Assembly: GCF_033439725.1 (NCBI RefSeq)
Contig: NW_026944389.1
Span: 3,410,001 to 3,474,000, forward strand
DNA from: Neurospora tetraspora
Lineage: Eukaryota > Ascomycota > Sordariomycetes > Sordariales > Sordariaceae
Length of the DNA: 64,000 nt
Reading direction: 5' to 3'
Below, in pieces: positions 10,931-22,302 of the stretch (its first letter is position 1; each line of letters starts with the position of its first letter). Made by a program: the position numbers and the translations under genes. The notes under the pieces were generated by a model. It saw only the letters and a program-made list of their open reading frames with translations. It did no database searches and had not been told where the DNA came from.

Positions 10931-13222
10931 ATGGACAGCTTGGAAGACTTTGAGAAGCAGCTCGCTGCGGAAAGGGCGGAGCGTGAGCGCGCCAAGGAAA
11001 AGGAAGAACGACGCAAGCACAAACATCATCATCGCCGCGACAGATCATCAGACCGCGACCGCGACCGAGATCGCGAACGAGATGGAACTAGGGATAAGGA
11101 CAGGGAGAGAGACAAAGACAGACACAGAGAGAGGGACAGTGACCGCCACCGATCACATCGATCTCGAGACGACGACGAGGAAGACGACAAGGATGGACAC
11201 CGACACAAGCGATCGCGCCATTCGCGTGATGATGACCGCCACGAAGAGGAATCGCGACACCGTCACAGACACAGGGACCGGTCGAGAGACAGGGACAGAG
11301 ACAGGGACAGGGACAGGGACAGGGAGCACAGAAGTGAACGTAGACACAACACCAAGGACACCAAAGACCTCAAACCAACAGACGCCAAAGAGGACCTGCC
11401 CTTGCCGGACGAGGAGAAGGCCCCCATGGACGTTGACAAGCCAGCACTTGTTCGCGACTCTTGGATGACAACACCATCTGCTATAGATGTCGATTACGTT
11501 CAACGAGGCAGAAAGAGAAGCCCATCGCCAAAGAAGGAAGAGCCGAAACGGGTTCTGCACGAGAGGGAGGTCAACAGAGGGTTAGCTGATATGGAGAACT
11601 GGTCCTTGCCGGTTGAGCGGGGTGTTGAGAGGGGGGAAGAACCTCCACGAAAGCGAGTGGTCAACTACACATTTTGTGACGAAGGATCACAATGGCGAAT
11701 GACCAAGCTGAAGGCAGTCTACACAACGGCGGAACAGACGGGCAAGTCGGTTGAGGAGGTCGCCATCGAGCGTTTCGGAAGCCTGGAAGAATTCGATGAG
11801 GCCAGGGAGGAGAAGATTGAGGTGGACCGGAGGAAGCTCTACGGCGAGGGCTACGCTGGCAAAGAGAAGCCAACAGGCGAGTTACACGCAGAACGCATGG
11901 CAAAGACGCGCTTCCAGCAACCCGGATCCCCTAATCGCGACGACTCACCGCCGCCCACACAAGGCCTTGTCATTGAGGATCAACTACAAAAGGCGCCTCC
12001 CATCGACCAATCGACCCTCAACCGCATGCGCGCCGTCCTTATGAAAGCTAAGCTCCGCAAGGCACCCGAAGCCGCCAAGCTCGAGGAAGAATACGACGCC
12101 GCCATGGCCGCCTTCCAAGCCGGCAACGCCTTCCAAGCAGGCAGCGTCTCCGGCGCCGCCGTCGTCCTCGACGCCTCACACAACCGCATGCTAGCCGGGC
12201 CTCGCGGCGAGGTCGTAGCGGTAACCAACACCAAGCGGGGCCGCGAGCGGGGCACCGTGATCGAAAACGAAGACATGAGCATCGACGACATGGTGCGCGA
12301 AGAGCGGCGCACGCGCGGCCAAGCCGGCGGCGAAGGCCTCCGCCTAGCCGAGCGCATCGCCAAAGACGCCAAGTTCGACAACGACCTCGAGTACCTAGAC
12401 GAAAACGCGGCCAAGCTGGCCAAGCGCGTGCACAAGAACGAGGCTTCGCTCAAGAACGTGGCCGTGGCCGAGTACAGGAAACTCAACCGGATCCTGGATA
12501 CCTGTCCGCTCTGCCACCACGAAGAGCAACCCCCTCCCAAGAACCTGCCCGTGGCGCCCATCATCTCCCTCGCCACGCGCGTCTACCTGACCCTCCCGAC
12601 CTCCCCCGAACTAACCGGCGCCGAAGGCGGCGCCTTAATCGTCCCCATCAGCCACCGCACCAACTTGCTCGAGTGCGACGACGACGAGTGGGAAGAAATC
12701 CGCAATTTCCAAAAGTCGCTCACGCGCCTCTACCACGAGCAAGGCCGCGAGGTGCTCTTCTACGAGAACGCGGCCGCTCCCGGACGGCGTTTGCACGCCG
12801 CCATGGTGGCCGTCCCCATGCCCTGGGACCTGGGCGATACCGCGCCCGCCTTCTTCCGGGAGGCGATGCTCTCGGCGGATGACGAGTGGGCGCAGCATAA
12901 GAAGGTGATTGATACGGGCAAGGCGGCACGCGAGGGCGGGATGGGCAAATTGGCGTTTAGGAGGAGTATCGCGAAGGAGATGCCGTATTTTCATGTGTGG
13001 TTTAATTTGGATGGGGGGTTGGGGCATGTGGTGGAGAATTCGGAGCGGTGGCCCAAGGGAGATTTGTTTGCGAGGGAGATCATTGGGGGGATGTTGGATG
13101 CTGAGCCGGATGTGATTAAGAGGCAGGGGAGGTGGTCGAGGGGGGATGAGCGGGTTGATGGGTTTAAGAAGAGGTGGAGGAAGTTTGACTGGACGAGGGT
13201 GTTGACTGAGGGGGGTTGTTGA
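10931..13222 (+). CDS. CWF19-like pre-mRNA splicing protein (CwfJ C-terminal domains)
   Basis: Single exon, 763 aa. CWF19/CwfJ proteins associate with late spliceosomes; the human relative CWF19L2 and yeast Drn1 act with the debranching enzyme on intron lariats. The N-terminal ~160 residues are an extreme Arg/Asp/Glu/His-rich tract of SRDRDRDRDRDR type, typical of splicing factors. The middle part contains the SIDDMVREERRTRGQAGGEGLRL-type motif. The C-terminal third has CwfJ domain 1 (DTCPLCHHEE, then GGALIVPISHRTNLLECDDDEWEE and the HIT-like GRRLHAAMVAVP) and domain 2 (PYFHVWFNLDGGLGHVVE, then WRKFDWT). No intron is needed. The last ~90 codons use G- and T-rich codons unlike the C-rich part before them. 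Confidence 0.92.
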   Translation: MDSLEDFEKQLAAERAERERAKEKEERRKHKHHHRRDRSSDRDRDRDRERDGTRDKDRERDKDRHRERDSDRHRSHRSRDDDEEDDKDGHRHKRSRHSRDDDRHEEESRHRHRHRDRSRDRDRDRDRDRDREHRSERRHNTKDTKDLKPTDAKEDLPLPDEEKAPMDVDKPALVRDSWMTTPSAIDVDYVQRGRKRSPSPKKEEPKRVLHEREVNRGLADMENWSLPVERGVERGEEPPRKRVVNYTFCDEGSQWRMTKLKAVYTTAEQTGKSVEEVAIERFGSLEEFDEAREEKIEVDRRKLYGEGYAGKEKPTGELHAERMAKTRFQQPGSPNRDDSPPPTQGLVIEDQLQKAPPIDQSTLNRMRAVLMKAKLRKAPEAAKLEEEYDAAMAAFQAGNAFQAGSVSGAAVVLDASHNRMLAGPRGEVVAVTNTKRGRERGTVIENEDMSIDDMVREERRTRGQAGGEGLRLAERIAKDAKFDNDLEYLDENAAKLAKRVHKNEASLKNVAVAEYRKLNRILDTCPLCHHEEQPPPKNLPVAPIISLATRVYLTLPTSPELTGAEGGALIVPISHRTNLLECDDDEWEEIRNFQKSLTRLYHEQGREVLFYENAAAPGRRLHAAMVAVPMPWDLGDTAPAFFREAMLSADDEWAQHKKVIDTGKAAREGGMGKLAFRRSIAKEMPYFHVWFNLDGGLGHVVENSERWPKGDLFAREIIGGMLDAEPDVIKRQGRWSRGDERVDGFKKRWRKFDWTRVLTEGGC

Positions 13223-13521
13223 TCATGCCTTTCGGTGGTGGTTTTGATCAGTACTCTCTGTCCATCCATTTTATGGAATATTGGTATCGAAAGACTCAAG
13301 GGTATAACCGACATGGAATCCATCTAAATCCTAAACTAAAGGCACAAAGCGTTCTGCACCGAGCTCCCTTCAAGCCTCGGGGTATCTTCATATCGCAACA
13401 TGTACTTCCAATACAACAAACATACTGTGCTCAACCGAACAGGTATTAGTTTCAACATTTTATCGTGTTTTTGTTCGCTTTTAACCAGAAAATCGCCCCG
13501 CTACATTAATGCCATGGATCC

Positions 13522-15179
13522 TTAACCCTCCTCGGCATCCATATGATCACGACCGCCACCCTGGCCGTTTCCGCGCTTCCGCTTGAGCAAGCCACCGTGC
13601 TTGCCTTGGTTCTCCATCAACGACTTCATCTCGTTCCTGGCATGGCGCTGGGCCTCCTCGACACGGGGCTTGAACACCATGACTTCGTCCTTCTCCAGAG
13701 GATACTCGTCGAGCTTGTGGCCGAGAGCAGCTTCGATACGGAGCCAAATTTCGAGATCACTACATCATGGTTAGGTTCATTGTTGCATGTAGAATATGGT
13801 GAAAACGGACGCAAAAACTTACTATTGTGTGACAATGCTGATAGCATGACCAGATTTGCCCGCACGAGCAGTACGACCGACACGATGGACGTAGGTCTTG
13901 GAGTCCTGGGGAAGATCGTGGTTGATGACGCAGTCCACGTTGGGGATATCGAGACCACGGGCAGCAACGTCGGTAGCAACGAGGATTTCGCGGGAACCGG
14001 CACGGAACTTGTTCAGGGCACCGAGACGAGAAGACTGCGAGAGACCGCCGTGGAGGGGGATGGCGCCCATGCCGAGGGTGCGGAGCAGGATCGCAATGCG
14101 CTGGGTTTCCAGCACGGTTCTCGTGAAGATGATGATGGTCTGGCCGGCGAACTCGTTGCAGAGGTAGACCAGGTAGGTGTCCTTGTGGATGTGCGGGATG
14201 AAGACGTAGTTGGACTTGAGCGTCGAGACGGTGGCGTACTTGTTGGAGGACACGCTGACCTTGAGGGGGTCCCGCAACGAGGCGCGCTGCAGAGACTCGA
14301 CCTTGCTGGACATGGTGGCGGAGAAGAGGAAGGTCCGGCGCTCGCGGGGGAGGAACTTGAGGATCTTTTCGAGGATGGGACCGAAGTCCATGTCGAGCAG
14401 ACGATCGGCTTCGTCCATGACCAGGTACTGCATGCTGCGCAGACTGAAGCCCTTGGTCTTCTCCAGGTGATCGAGCAGTCTACCGGGAGTCGCAACGATA
14501 ACGTGGGGCTTCTTGCCGAGAGCAATCGCCTGTGTGACCATGTCCATACCACCCAAGATCAGAGCGCATCTTAGCGAGATCAAGCTACCGAGCGCTTCGA
14601 AAGCCTGGGCGATCTGGGCTGCCAGTTCTCTTGTGGGCGCGAGGACGAGGGCGAATAGAGGGGCCGGCTTGTCGAGGAGGGCTTGTAGGATGGGAAGGGC
14701 AAAGGCTGCTGTTTTACCGGAACCGGTCTCGGCAATACCAATGATATCGCGGTTTTGGAGGGCTAGGGGAATCGACTGTTCTTGAATGGGGGTCGGGTTC
14801 TTGTATCCGAGACGTTCGCAAGCTTCGCAGAGGGCGTCGACAATTCCCTGTGTAGGATATCAGTTAGCACTTTCGTAGCATTGACATGGACCGGGTTGAC
14901 AAGTAAACATACAAGATCCTTGAAGGACTTCTTGACAGTCTCAACCTCCTCCTCCTGTTCCGGCGCATTGTCGAGAGTCGCCGAGTCTTCTTCTGTTGAC
15001 TGCTCTGTTGGCTCTGGCGCATCTTGCTTCTTTTCCGTCTTCTCTGCCTTCTTGGTGGTGGACTTGTCCTTGGACTTATCCTTGAGCTTCTTCTCCTTCT
15101 TCAGCTCGGGGGCAGAAGGAGCAGCCGCCTTTTTGAGGGCGCTGGGCTCGTCAGAAATATTCCTCCGTTTTGTCGACAT
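13522..15179 (-). CDS. RRP3: ATP-dependent rRNA helicase Rrp3 (DEAD-box)
   Basis: Three exons on the minus strand, 14913-15179, 13823-14847 and 13522-13759, give 509 aa. Rrp3 is the nucleolar DEAD-box helicase needed for early 18S rRNA processing. All helicase motifs are present: the Q motif near [19 protein letters not shown]...PTPIQ, motif I AETGSGKT, Ia [32 protein letters not shown] and [12 protein letters not shown]. The N-terminal ~85 residues are a Lys/Glu-rich extension, and the protein ends in a Gly/Arg/Lys-rich tail ([18 protein letters not shown]). The first intron falls exactly at the start of the Q motif. It is divergent from SSF1, with 345 bp between ATGs. Confidence 0.95.
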
Positions 15180-15524
15180 GATGGTTGGTGATAGTTATGG
15201 TGAATAATGGGGGTGGACCGACAGCGAAGGGCGCGAGGACTTCCCAGTGAACTTTTATGTCACTTTCCATTGATCTTCCCCAAATTTCCAGGCTTATCGT
15301 TGGCGGGTCCTGCACGATAAGCCCCGGCCCCACCGAAATTTTTGTCAGAACGGGCCATTGTCCCAAGCTTCTCCATCAGGGACGCCCATTGACATTTGCC
15401 TGCAATTCTGCACTGTTCGAGTCAGGTCTGCCAGTTCCAGACCTTTCAACTAAAACATCATCACCACCTCTTTCTTCACCACCCACATCACCCACCACAG
15501 ACAACAACCACCACCACATTCACA
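15180..15524. promoter_or_regulatory. Shared divergent promoter of RRP3 and SSF1
   Basis: The 345 bp between the two ATGs must hold both core promoters and both 5' leaders. The SSF1 side ends in a CACCA/ACAAC-rich leader; the RRP3 side contains GGCCCC/GCCCCGGCCCC GC boxes near 15320. Both genes act in ribosome biogenesis, so a joint bidirectional control region is plausible (inference). Confidence 0.5.
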
Positions 15525-17021
15525 ATGGCCAGGAAAAGAGTCAAGAAGAGAACCCACGTTGGCGCCAAGAACCCCGTTTCTTCGGCGGCCCTCAACGGCC
15601 ATGCCGACCGCAAGGACCCCAAGAGCATGGTCATTCGCATTGGCGCCGGCGAAGTGGGAACCAGCATCAGTCAATTGGCAACCGATGTCAGGAGAGTCAT
15701 GGAGCCCGCAACTGCGACTAGATTAAAGGAGAGGAAGGCCAACAGATTGCGCGACTACGTTACCATGTGCGGCCCGCTGGGCGTCACACATCTTTTGCTC
15801 TTCTCCAGATCCGAGTCTGGAAACACCAACCTCAGACTTGCTATTGCTCCCCGAGGCCCTACATTCAACTTCAGAGTCGACAAGTACTCTCTCGCAAAAG
15901 ATGTGCGGAGGGCGCAAAGGCACCCCAAGGGCGGCGGCAAGGAGTACCTCACTCCCCCATTGGTATGTTGCTGTCTGCACTTTCAACCTACTTTGTTTAC
16001 TAACGGTGCAATCTAGTTGGTCATGAACAACTTCACAGATCCCAACGCCGACGCAAACTCCAAGGTCCCCAAGCACCTCGAATCCATCACGACGACCGCC
16101 TTCCAGTCCCTCTTCCCTCCCATCAACCCCCAGAAGACCCCTCTCAAGTCGATTCGCAGAGTATTACTTCTCAACCGCGAGAAGTCGCCCGAGAACGACG
16201 GTTCATTCATCATCAACTTCCGCCACTACGCCATCACAACAAAGGCCGTCGGCATGTCCAAGCCCCTTAGGCGGTTGAACGCCGCCGAGAAGCTCATCAA
16301 GTCCAAGAGCAGGAAAGGCGGCCTCCCGAACCTCGGCAAGCTCCGCGACATTTCAGAGTTCATGATCGGCGGAGAGGATGGCCAAGGCTACATGACGGAC
16401 GGCACAAGCGGCAGCGAATACGACACCGACGCCGAGATCGAGATCCTGGACCAAGGCCCGAAGAAGGTCAAGAGCGCCAAGGCTCGGGCTGCCATTGCGG
16501 CGGTGGAGGCTGCTGAGGAGGAAGAGGAGGGCCACAACGACAACGTTGAGCGCAGGGCAGTAAAGCTGGTGGAGCTCGGACCTCGCATGCGGCTACGCAT
16601 GACCAAGGTTGAGGAGGGCATCTGCTCAGGAAAGGTGTTGTGGCACGAGTATGTGCACAAGACCCAGGAGGAGATCAGGGAGCTCGAGAAGAAGTGGGAG
16701 CAGAAGAGGAGGGAGAAGGAGGCGCGCAGGAAGCAGCAGAAGGCCAACGTGGAGAAGAAGAAGGCCGAGAAGGCTGCTCACAGGAAGGCCACCGGCGGAA
16801 AGAGCAAGGACGAAAGCGACGACGAGGACGAGATGGACATGGACGACTACCCGTATGACAGCGATATGTACGACGACGGGTTTGACAGCGAGGGACTGGC
16901 TGGTGATGCTGAGGAGCAAGCCAATGCCAAGATGGAGCAGGACGGCGAGTGGGAGGACGAGGAGGAGGAGATTGCCAAGGAGGCACAGGCGAAAGGAAAG
17001 AAGAAGCCGGCTTTGAGATGA
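15525..17021 (+). CDS. SSF1: Ribosome biogenesis protein Ssf1/Ssf2 (Peter Pan, Brix domain)
   Basis: Exons 15525-15962 and 16017-17021 join across a 54-nt intron with a tactaac branch site, giving 480 aa. Ssf1/PPAN binds pre-rRNA in early 60S particles together with Rrp14/Rrp15. The start MARKRVKKRTH and the phrases MVIRIGAGEVG, MEPATATRLKERKANRLRDY, MCGPLGVTHLLLFSRSE and PPLLVMNNF mark the Brix domain (about residues 28-300). The join restores PPLLVMNNF. The protein ends in long charged helices (EKKWEQKRREKEARRKQQK) and acidic stretches (DDEDEMDMDDYPYDSDMYDD), as in other Brix-family factors. The start codon lies in a CACAATGG context. Confidence 0.95.
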
Positions 17022-18991
17022 TGGATGTGTTGTTGAAGTAGTGTACGTGGAGCACACCCGGTCTCCTTTTCATTTTTGTTCATATTTTCATGTCATGTTT
17101 TACGGTTAGCATATGCCCTCAACCACTGGGCCGGTATCTTGGGAATAGCCCTTCATCGGAAATAGTATTGGCGTTGATACCAAAGAGAGACATACACCAG
17201 GTTGTTCGAAGAAGGCCCCTAGCTCCAAGCAGCTTCATAGTATGAGACGGTCACTTACCTCGCTCAGCCTGGCCCCTCCCATCTTTATATCCCATCCCGC
17301 TGTCAACAACACTGTCAACACACCATCAACCGTCCGATCATCCTCACCGTGCCCTCCCTGACCCGCTCTCCACCACACCCACGATCTCAATAACACCCTC
17401 CTCCTGCCAAGTAAACCTTGGCAAGATTCACCAGATTCGCACCGGTCTGTGACGGTGCAACCCGTGGCTGCATCAACCATTAATCACCCCTCCAGGCCCT
17501 CCTAAAAGTTGATCAAAAAGGGCAATGGCACGACAGCAAAGGGTTGGGTTTCACGCCTCGGAGTACGCTAGTACGCTAGTACGTGTACAGAGGGGGGGGG
17601 AGGGGGGAAACAAAGGGAAGAGGACAAGATGTGATGGATTACTGTCCAGTGTCCACGTCCACAGCTGCTGCCGGTACCCTATGGCTATGAGGTGTCGTGG
17701 TGTCGTGGTGTCGTGGTTGACGTTCGGTGGGGGAATTGCTTCTTTCCTGACAGCACAACCAGACACCATTCACATCCTCGCCTACCTATGATGTTCGCCT
17801 ACCTATGATGTTGTTGTTGTTGTTGCTGTTGTGTATCCCACCCTTTCACTTCCACTTTCACTTCCACTTTCACTTCCATTACCACTTCCCGAACCGAGCC
17901 ACCTATCAACGACAACGCCCAGCCTCTAAGCTCGTGGGGTCCCTTCGGGACTCATTGGAGTGTGGTTCGAACACAGGTGGGCAGTGGCTTGATATGGGAC
18001 CATTCTCATAGGAACGGGAGGTACCAAGTGGATGTAACTTCGTTGCTGCGCCTCGGAGAGTACCTCCGTACCTCCGTACCTTTTTGCCCGTAGATACGCT
18101 CGGCTGGGCCTCGGATTTAAGGGACCGAGCTACTCGAGAGGTCGGGGTAAACGAATAGGGGGGGCGAGGATCATCTCTTAGCTCTTTAGCTCTCGGCTTT
18201 TTGGTTTGGAGAGGAAGATCTGTTGAAGCTTGGAGCTTGTTTGGGTGAGCTCGTCGGCTGAGCATGTCTTTCCGGAAATGGTGGTGTCTGTGTGTTCTTG
18301 ATGATCACGGTTCCAGTCGCGAGATGAAGCTGTTCTGTTCATTCAAATGTTTATAATATTTCACGCCCTCAAAATACCGGGCAATGTTGTAGATCTCGTG
18401 GTGATGAAGCTAAAACTACCAACACATCGATGAAGATGAATAAATGAGGAGGATTGCGGCGCAAAGGCTGACGATGGGCATTTCGTCCAGCTTTCGCCTC
18501 CCTCTCCCCCTTTTTCTGCATCCTGACGATGCTGAAATAAAACAGGCGTCGGCCCTTGTGACTTCTCACGCCCTTTCTTCCAAAACGACAAACAAGCCAA
18601 TACCCGTGGGTATCCCATCCCCCAAAATATCCAAAAAAAAAAACAATAACCCAAAAAATCGCATGGCTCAGACAATTTGCACGCACGTATGCGGATGCTT
18701 CTGACGCTGATGCATATCCCCGTACCGTTTCCCATGATAATCCCAAAACAAAAGAAAATCAGCCCCGTCCGATATGACTTAGGCCCCAAAACGCCAAAAA
18801 CCCCATTCCCCCAAAGAAACTCCATTCGTCGTAAATCATTTCATGAAATCGGCTTGGCTCAAGTTGTCGCCTCAGTCACTCAGTTCGTCGCCGTCGCCGT
18901 CGCCGTCGCCGTGTCGCGTCGTATGAGTGCGTCGGTCCAGAACAGAACAGAAAAAGTGACGATCGGGAACAGCAGCAGCAATGAGAGTCGC
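17022..18991. other. Gene-free region with many short tandem repeats
   Basis: About 2 kb with no supported gene. It contains slippage-prone repeats: GTACGCTA twice (about 17563-17578), GTGTCGTG-type units (about 17694-17716), G-runs at 17588-17607, a CTTTCACTTCCA-type pyrimidine repeat (about 17840-17885) and CCGTACCT units near 18062-18082. The end, up to 18991, is probably the 3' UTR of the next minus-strand gene and includes GCCGTC repeats at 18892-18912. Confidence 0.5.
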
Positions 18992-19385
18992 TCACTGCCT
19001 TTGCTGAGCCTCATACGCTCTAACAGCCCGCTCCAGCTCCTCAAGACTGCCGCGGTCACCATAGGCGTCAGCCAACATGTTCGCACGACGCTGCCTCTCC
19101 ATCTCGGCTTGTTCCATGGCCGCCACGCGCTGTTGCATCTGAGCTTCGCGGTAGGTGGTGATGCCGTAGCCGATGGCGACGATGCCTACTAGGGGTGGAA
19201 GCCTATAGGAAAAATGTGTTAGTGAGATTGCGAGATGGAGGAGAGAAGGGTGGTTTGCGGGGAAGTGGGACCAACCATTTGAGACCCTTGGTGGATTTGT
19301 TGGAAGCTGAGTAGAGGTGGGGGAGGGAGGTGGGGTATACGCGAGCGGAGGTGGTGAGGAGGCGGGAAGGTGGTTGGCGGTTCAT
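18992..19385 (-). CDS. Small probable mitochondrial membrane protein, family not recognised
   Basis: Exons 19276-19385 and 18992-19202 (minus strand) give 106 aa. The donor is gttggt, an imperfect consensus; the acceptor is ctatag; the join creates a Trp codon in GLKWLPPLVG. The first ~35 residues are rich in Arg, Ser, Thr and Pro with no acidic residues (MNRQPPSRLLTTSARVYPTS), as in a mitochondrial targeting sequence. One membrane segment follows (LPPLVGIVAIGYGITTY), then a charged amphipathic helix (MQQRVAAMEQAEMERQRRAN) and the tail DRGSLEELERAVRAYEAQQ. The layout suggests an inner-membrane protein with a coiled-coil domain. I do not recognise the family. Spacing to the upstream (GTT)n tract is about 120 bp. 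Confidence 0.65.
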
Positions 19386-19506
19386 TATGGCTTTTTGGAT
19401 GGTTGTTGATTTGGCTTGTCGTTATTGGTCACTTGGTGTAAGAACAGTCGACAGCGCTAGTGTGGGCTTGTTGACTGTTGTTGTAATGGATGATGTTGAT
19501 GTTGTT

Positions 19507-19507
<1 letters not shown>

Positions 19508-19595
<88 letters not shown>
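19508..19595. repeat. (GTT)n trinucleotide microsatellite
   Basis: About 29 uninterrupted GTT units (AAC on the minus strand). It lies 123-210 bp upstream of the ATG at 19385, so in the promoter or 5' UTR of that gene. It creates artificial poly-Val and poly-Asn/Thr ORFs in several frames, none of which is a gene. Confidence 0.95.
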
Positions 19596-21930
19596 GAGGT
19601 AGTGTATTATAGGTGACTGAGGCGTCTTGAGCTCGAGTATGTAGATGGATGGGCTTTGTAGGTGTGATATATCGATGTATGATGATGATCTCTTCCTTTC
19701 GAGAAAGGGGGGGGAGTGACGTCTTATATATTTCCAAGATGGGTTTGTTGTTGACGTTGTGGATCCTGTCGACGGCACGCCTAGCTCATAGCAGCGGAGG
19801 ACGAGAGCGACGTGGGGAAGCGGAGATCTCAAAAGGGCCAAGGCAGAGCAGATTGCAGATCGGACTGCGGAGTTGAACAACGTAAGACGAGATTGGGAAC
19901 ACTTTGGGTCGCCAGGGGGGAGGAGATGCTCTGATGGTTCAGCGGTCACCCTTTCTCTCTTGGGAATGGGCACGAGTCAGGTATATGTATCCTCGTCCTC
20001 TTCTGCCCTTTCCGCATGAGGGGGTGGGTTGAGTACCGGTAGCCAATATAGAATGCAACACTTTGATATGCAAAAGCAGGCCTGTCAACCGAACGGGACA
20101 CTGGGGAGTCGGCAAGCCGTAAGATCATTCATCATGGTGGCATGGAAGGCATCCGAGGGCATCCCATGGTGGGGTGATCAGGTTTAAAAGGTGGTCTCAC
20201 CAGCTGTTTATTATTCCCGTCCAGCCCGTTCTGGTCGTCTGCCTCTCCCCAGATTGCCCAGACACCCGACCATCCCCAGACGTTCACTGGCTGGTGCGAT
20301 TGGTCAGGGAGTGGTCAACTGTGGGGGGAAAGCAGCGCCAAGCTTCCACTTAAGCGGCAAGCCGAGGGACAACACACAAGCCGTGTCCCGCGGCCGCCAG
20401 CTGCACGCACCCCAGACGGCTGTAGCGCGTGGCTACTGCGGTTATGCGGCCACTTCCTGTCAACTGCCAAAACTGCGGCGCTGCCCGGCTGCATGCGCCC
20501 AGTTTTGGACAAGATGAAGCCACATTCCAAACTTGCATGTGAGAGAAGGTGCAAGGAACGGACGGGGGTTGGCGCGGTGGGGAAATCTGTATGGACTCGG
20601 ACGGGAAACAAGAGTCGCAGATTGGGTCGAGAATCGTGCCATTGATTCTAAAGCCATTTGAGATCCCGCCGCCCACGATCAGATCAACACCACCGCGAAG
20701 TGGAAAAGTGTCAACAAAGACCCCTTTTTTTGTTTTCCCGTCTCTCCCTCCCTGCGCCCAGCGGTTGGGGTGAAGTCTCGCAAATCTCCCCGGTAACTTC
20801 GAGCCCGAAGCTCGACACAAGCTCGGCTTCAAACGGAGACCCGACAAGCGAGCTGGAGGTGGACCTCGTGAACTTCCTCTCGTAAAAGCCTCACGGGCCC
20901 CCAGTCCAAGTCGGTGTTGAATTCCCCCCGTTGCCCGTTGTCTCCGTCCGTCGTCATAGCCACGCGATGGGGAGGAGGACGGAGGCAGTCACTGCCATCA
21001 CTGGTCCTCGGTCATGGTGTTTTGGTGGTTTCCACCTTCACCTCATACAACAAATCCACTGCCCCTACGTAACAATCTCCTCCGCCGCCAACAACAACCG
21101 ACGCTAACTGCCATGCTTTCTTCCGGACCCTCTTCGTCAACAACGTCGTCACCGCCACTAAGCGGTGATGATGTAAGCCCTTAGCTGGACCAAAGGGTCC
21201 ATGGAACTTCTTGGCTTTTCAGGGAATTCAGGGTCCCAAACTACACAGTAGGCGAGCTAGGCCCACCAGGGAATTTGTGGTTTATGGCGATCGCTGCGGT
21301 TGACGTCCACCGCTCTCCTTTTGACGTCTCGCAAGACGCAAAATGCTCTAGTTGAGATTTCGGAACCGGCCGATTGACAGGATAACGGAAGTGCTTTTAC
21401 ACTACCCATCGCATGCTGCCATGCTCGAAGCTGCGCATGATGGCATATGCTGAGGAAAACACGGGGTGCATGATGCTCACTTACATGCAAGAAGCAAGGA
21501 CGTTAAGGCGTCTGCGCAAATGTCAGTTCGATAGGCATCGCATCAAGTTGTCCGACATGATTCCGCCTTTCACACTGAGAAATTCCGCTATCCCCGTGCG
21601 GTCGCGTGTCTGCATGGCATCAGCATTCTCTCCATCTCGCAACGTGCGCCTCGTGTTTCCGGGTTTGCACATGGGATTTTCAGGTCGCGATCTTGGAGCG
21701 AACGGATTCTGGCATTGCCATGATGCCATCATCGTCACAATCCTCAAGGTTCCACTCCGGGCACTCCAGCCCAGGTTGCTTCAAGTGAAGGGTTAGGGTT
21801 CCAACACCGCAGATGAAGCTTCAGGCGGGTCCTCCCAAGAGACGATGACTTCCGTTCCTTACTCCGGCCTGTTTGGATCTTACTATCACATGTCCTGAAG
21901 TGGACGGAATATTCCTCTGGCAAACCCGCT
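19596..21930. other. Intergenic region, no gene recognised
   Basis: About 2.3 kb. ORFs are short, overlap on both strands and show no family motifs. Confidence 0.45.
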
Positions 21931-22302
21931 TTACATTTTGGGCGCTTTCGTCTGGAACTTGTCGATGACAATTGGTCGAGGCATAAAGTTGAGCTTGGGC
22001 CCTGGTCTCGTGACCAGCAACAACCGCATTCCATTCGTGATCAATCTCGGGGGTAACGACACTCGACGGTCATGTGAGCACAAAACATGAAACTCGATAT
22101 TTTGAGGCCCCATGGCATTAATTGCTCGCCGAAGTTTATAGCTGAAGGCCTGATAATGAGATTCAAGCACAGTCTTAATTGAACGAAGATTCAACTGCAA
22201 TACATACTGATCCTCCCCAGAAGCGAACATAGACAACAACCTGGAACTTCCGAGTCCAAGAATACCGTCAACAGTTCGACCGCATCTGCGACCCGTCTCG
22301 AC
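21931..22302 (-). CDS. Possible gene fragment of unknown family
   Basis: A minus-strand frame stays open for 124 codons from an acceptor-like tatcag at 22303-22308 to a TAA at 21931. An ATG lies inside it at 22239 (MLSMFASGEDQYVLQLNL), giving 102 aa. The translation has a normal mix of residues (RRCGRTVDGILGLGSSRLL, then KTVLESHYQAFSYKLRRAIN) and is not low complexity, unlike surrounding ORFs. No upstream exon could be joined convincingly and no domain is recognised. It may be a small gene, a relic exon or chance. Confidence 0.25.
   Translation of the reverse strand, partial: VETGRRCGRTVDGILGLGSSRLLSMFASGEDQYVLQLNLRSIKTVLESHYQAFSYKLRRAINAMGPQNIEFHVLCSHDRRVSLPPRLITNGMRLLLVTRPGPKLNFMPRPIVIDKFQTKAPKM

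Noticed and set aside
13543-14574. A 343-codon + strand ORF
   Set aside because: Antisense shadow of the RRP3 helicase; no domain character.
17955-17990. GGTTCGAAC sequence resembling a tRNA T loop
   Set aside because: No matching acceptor, D arm or anticodon arm could be folded around it.
19330-19737. Poly-Val and poly-Asn/Thr ORFs around the GTT tract
   Set aside because: They are translations of a pure trinucleotide repeat and overlap the first exon of the small minus-strand gene.
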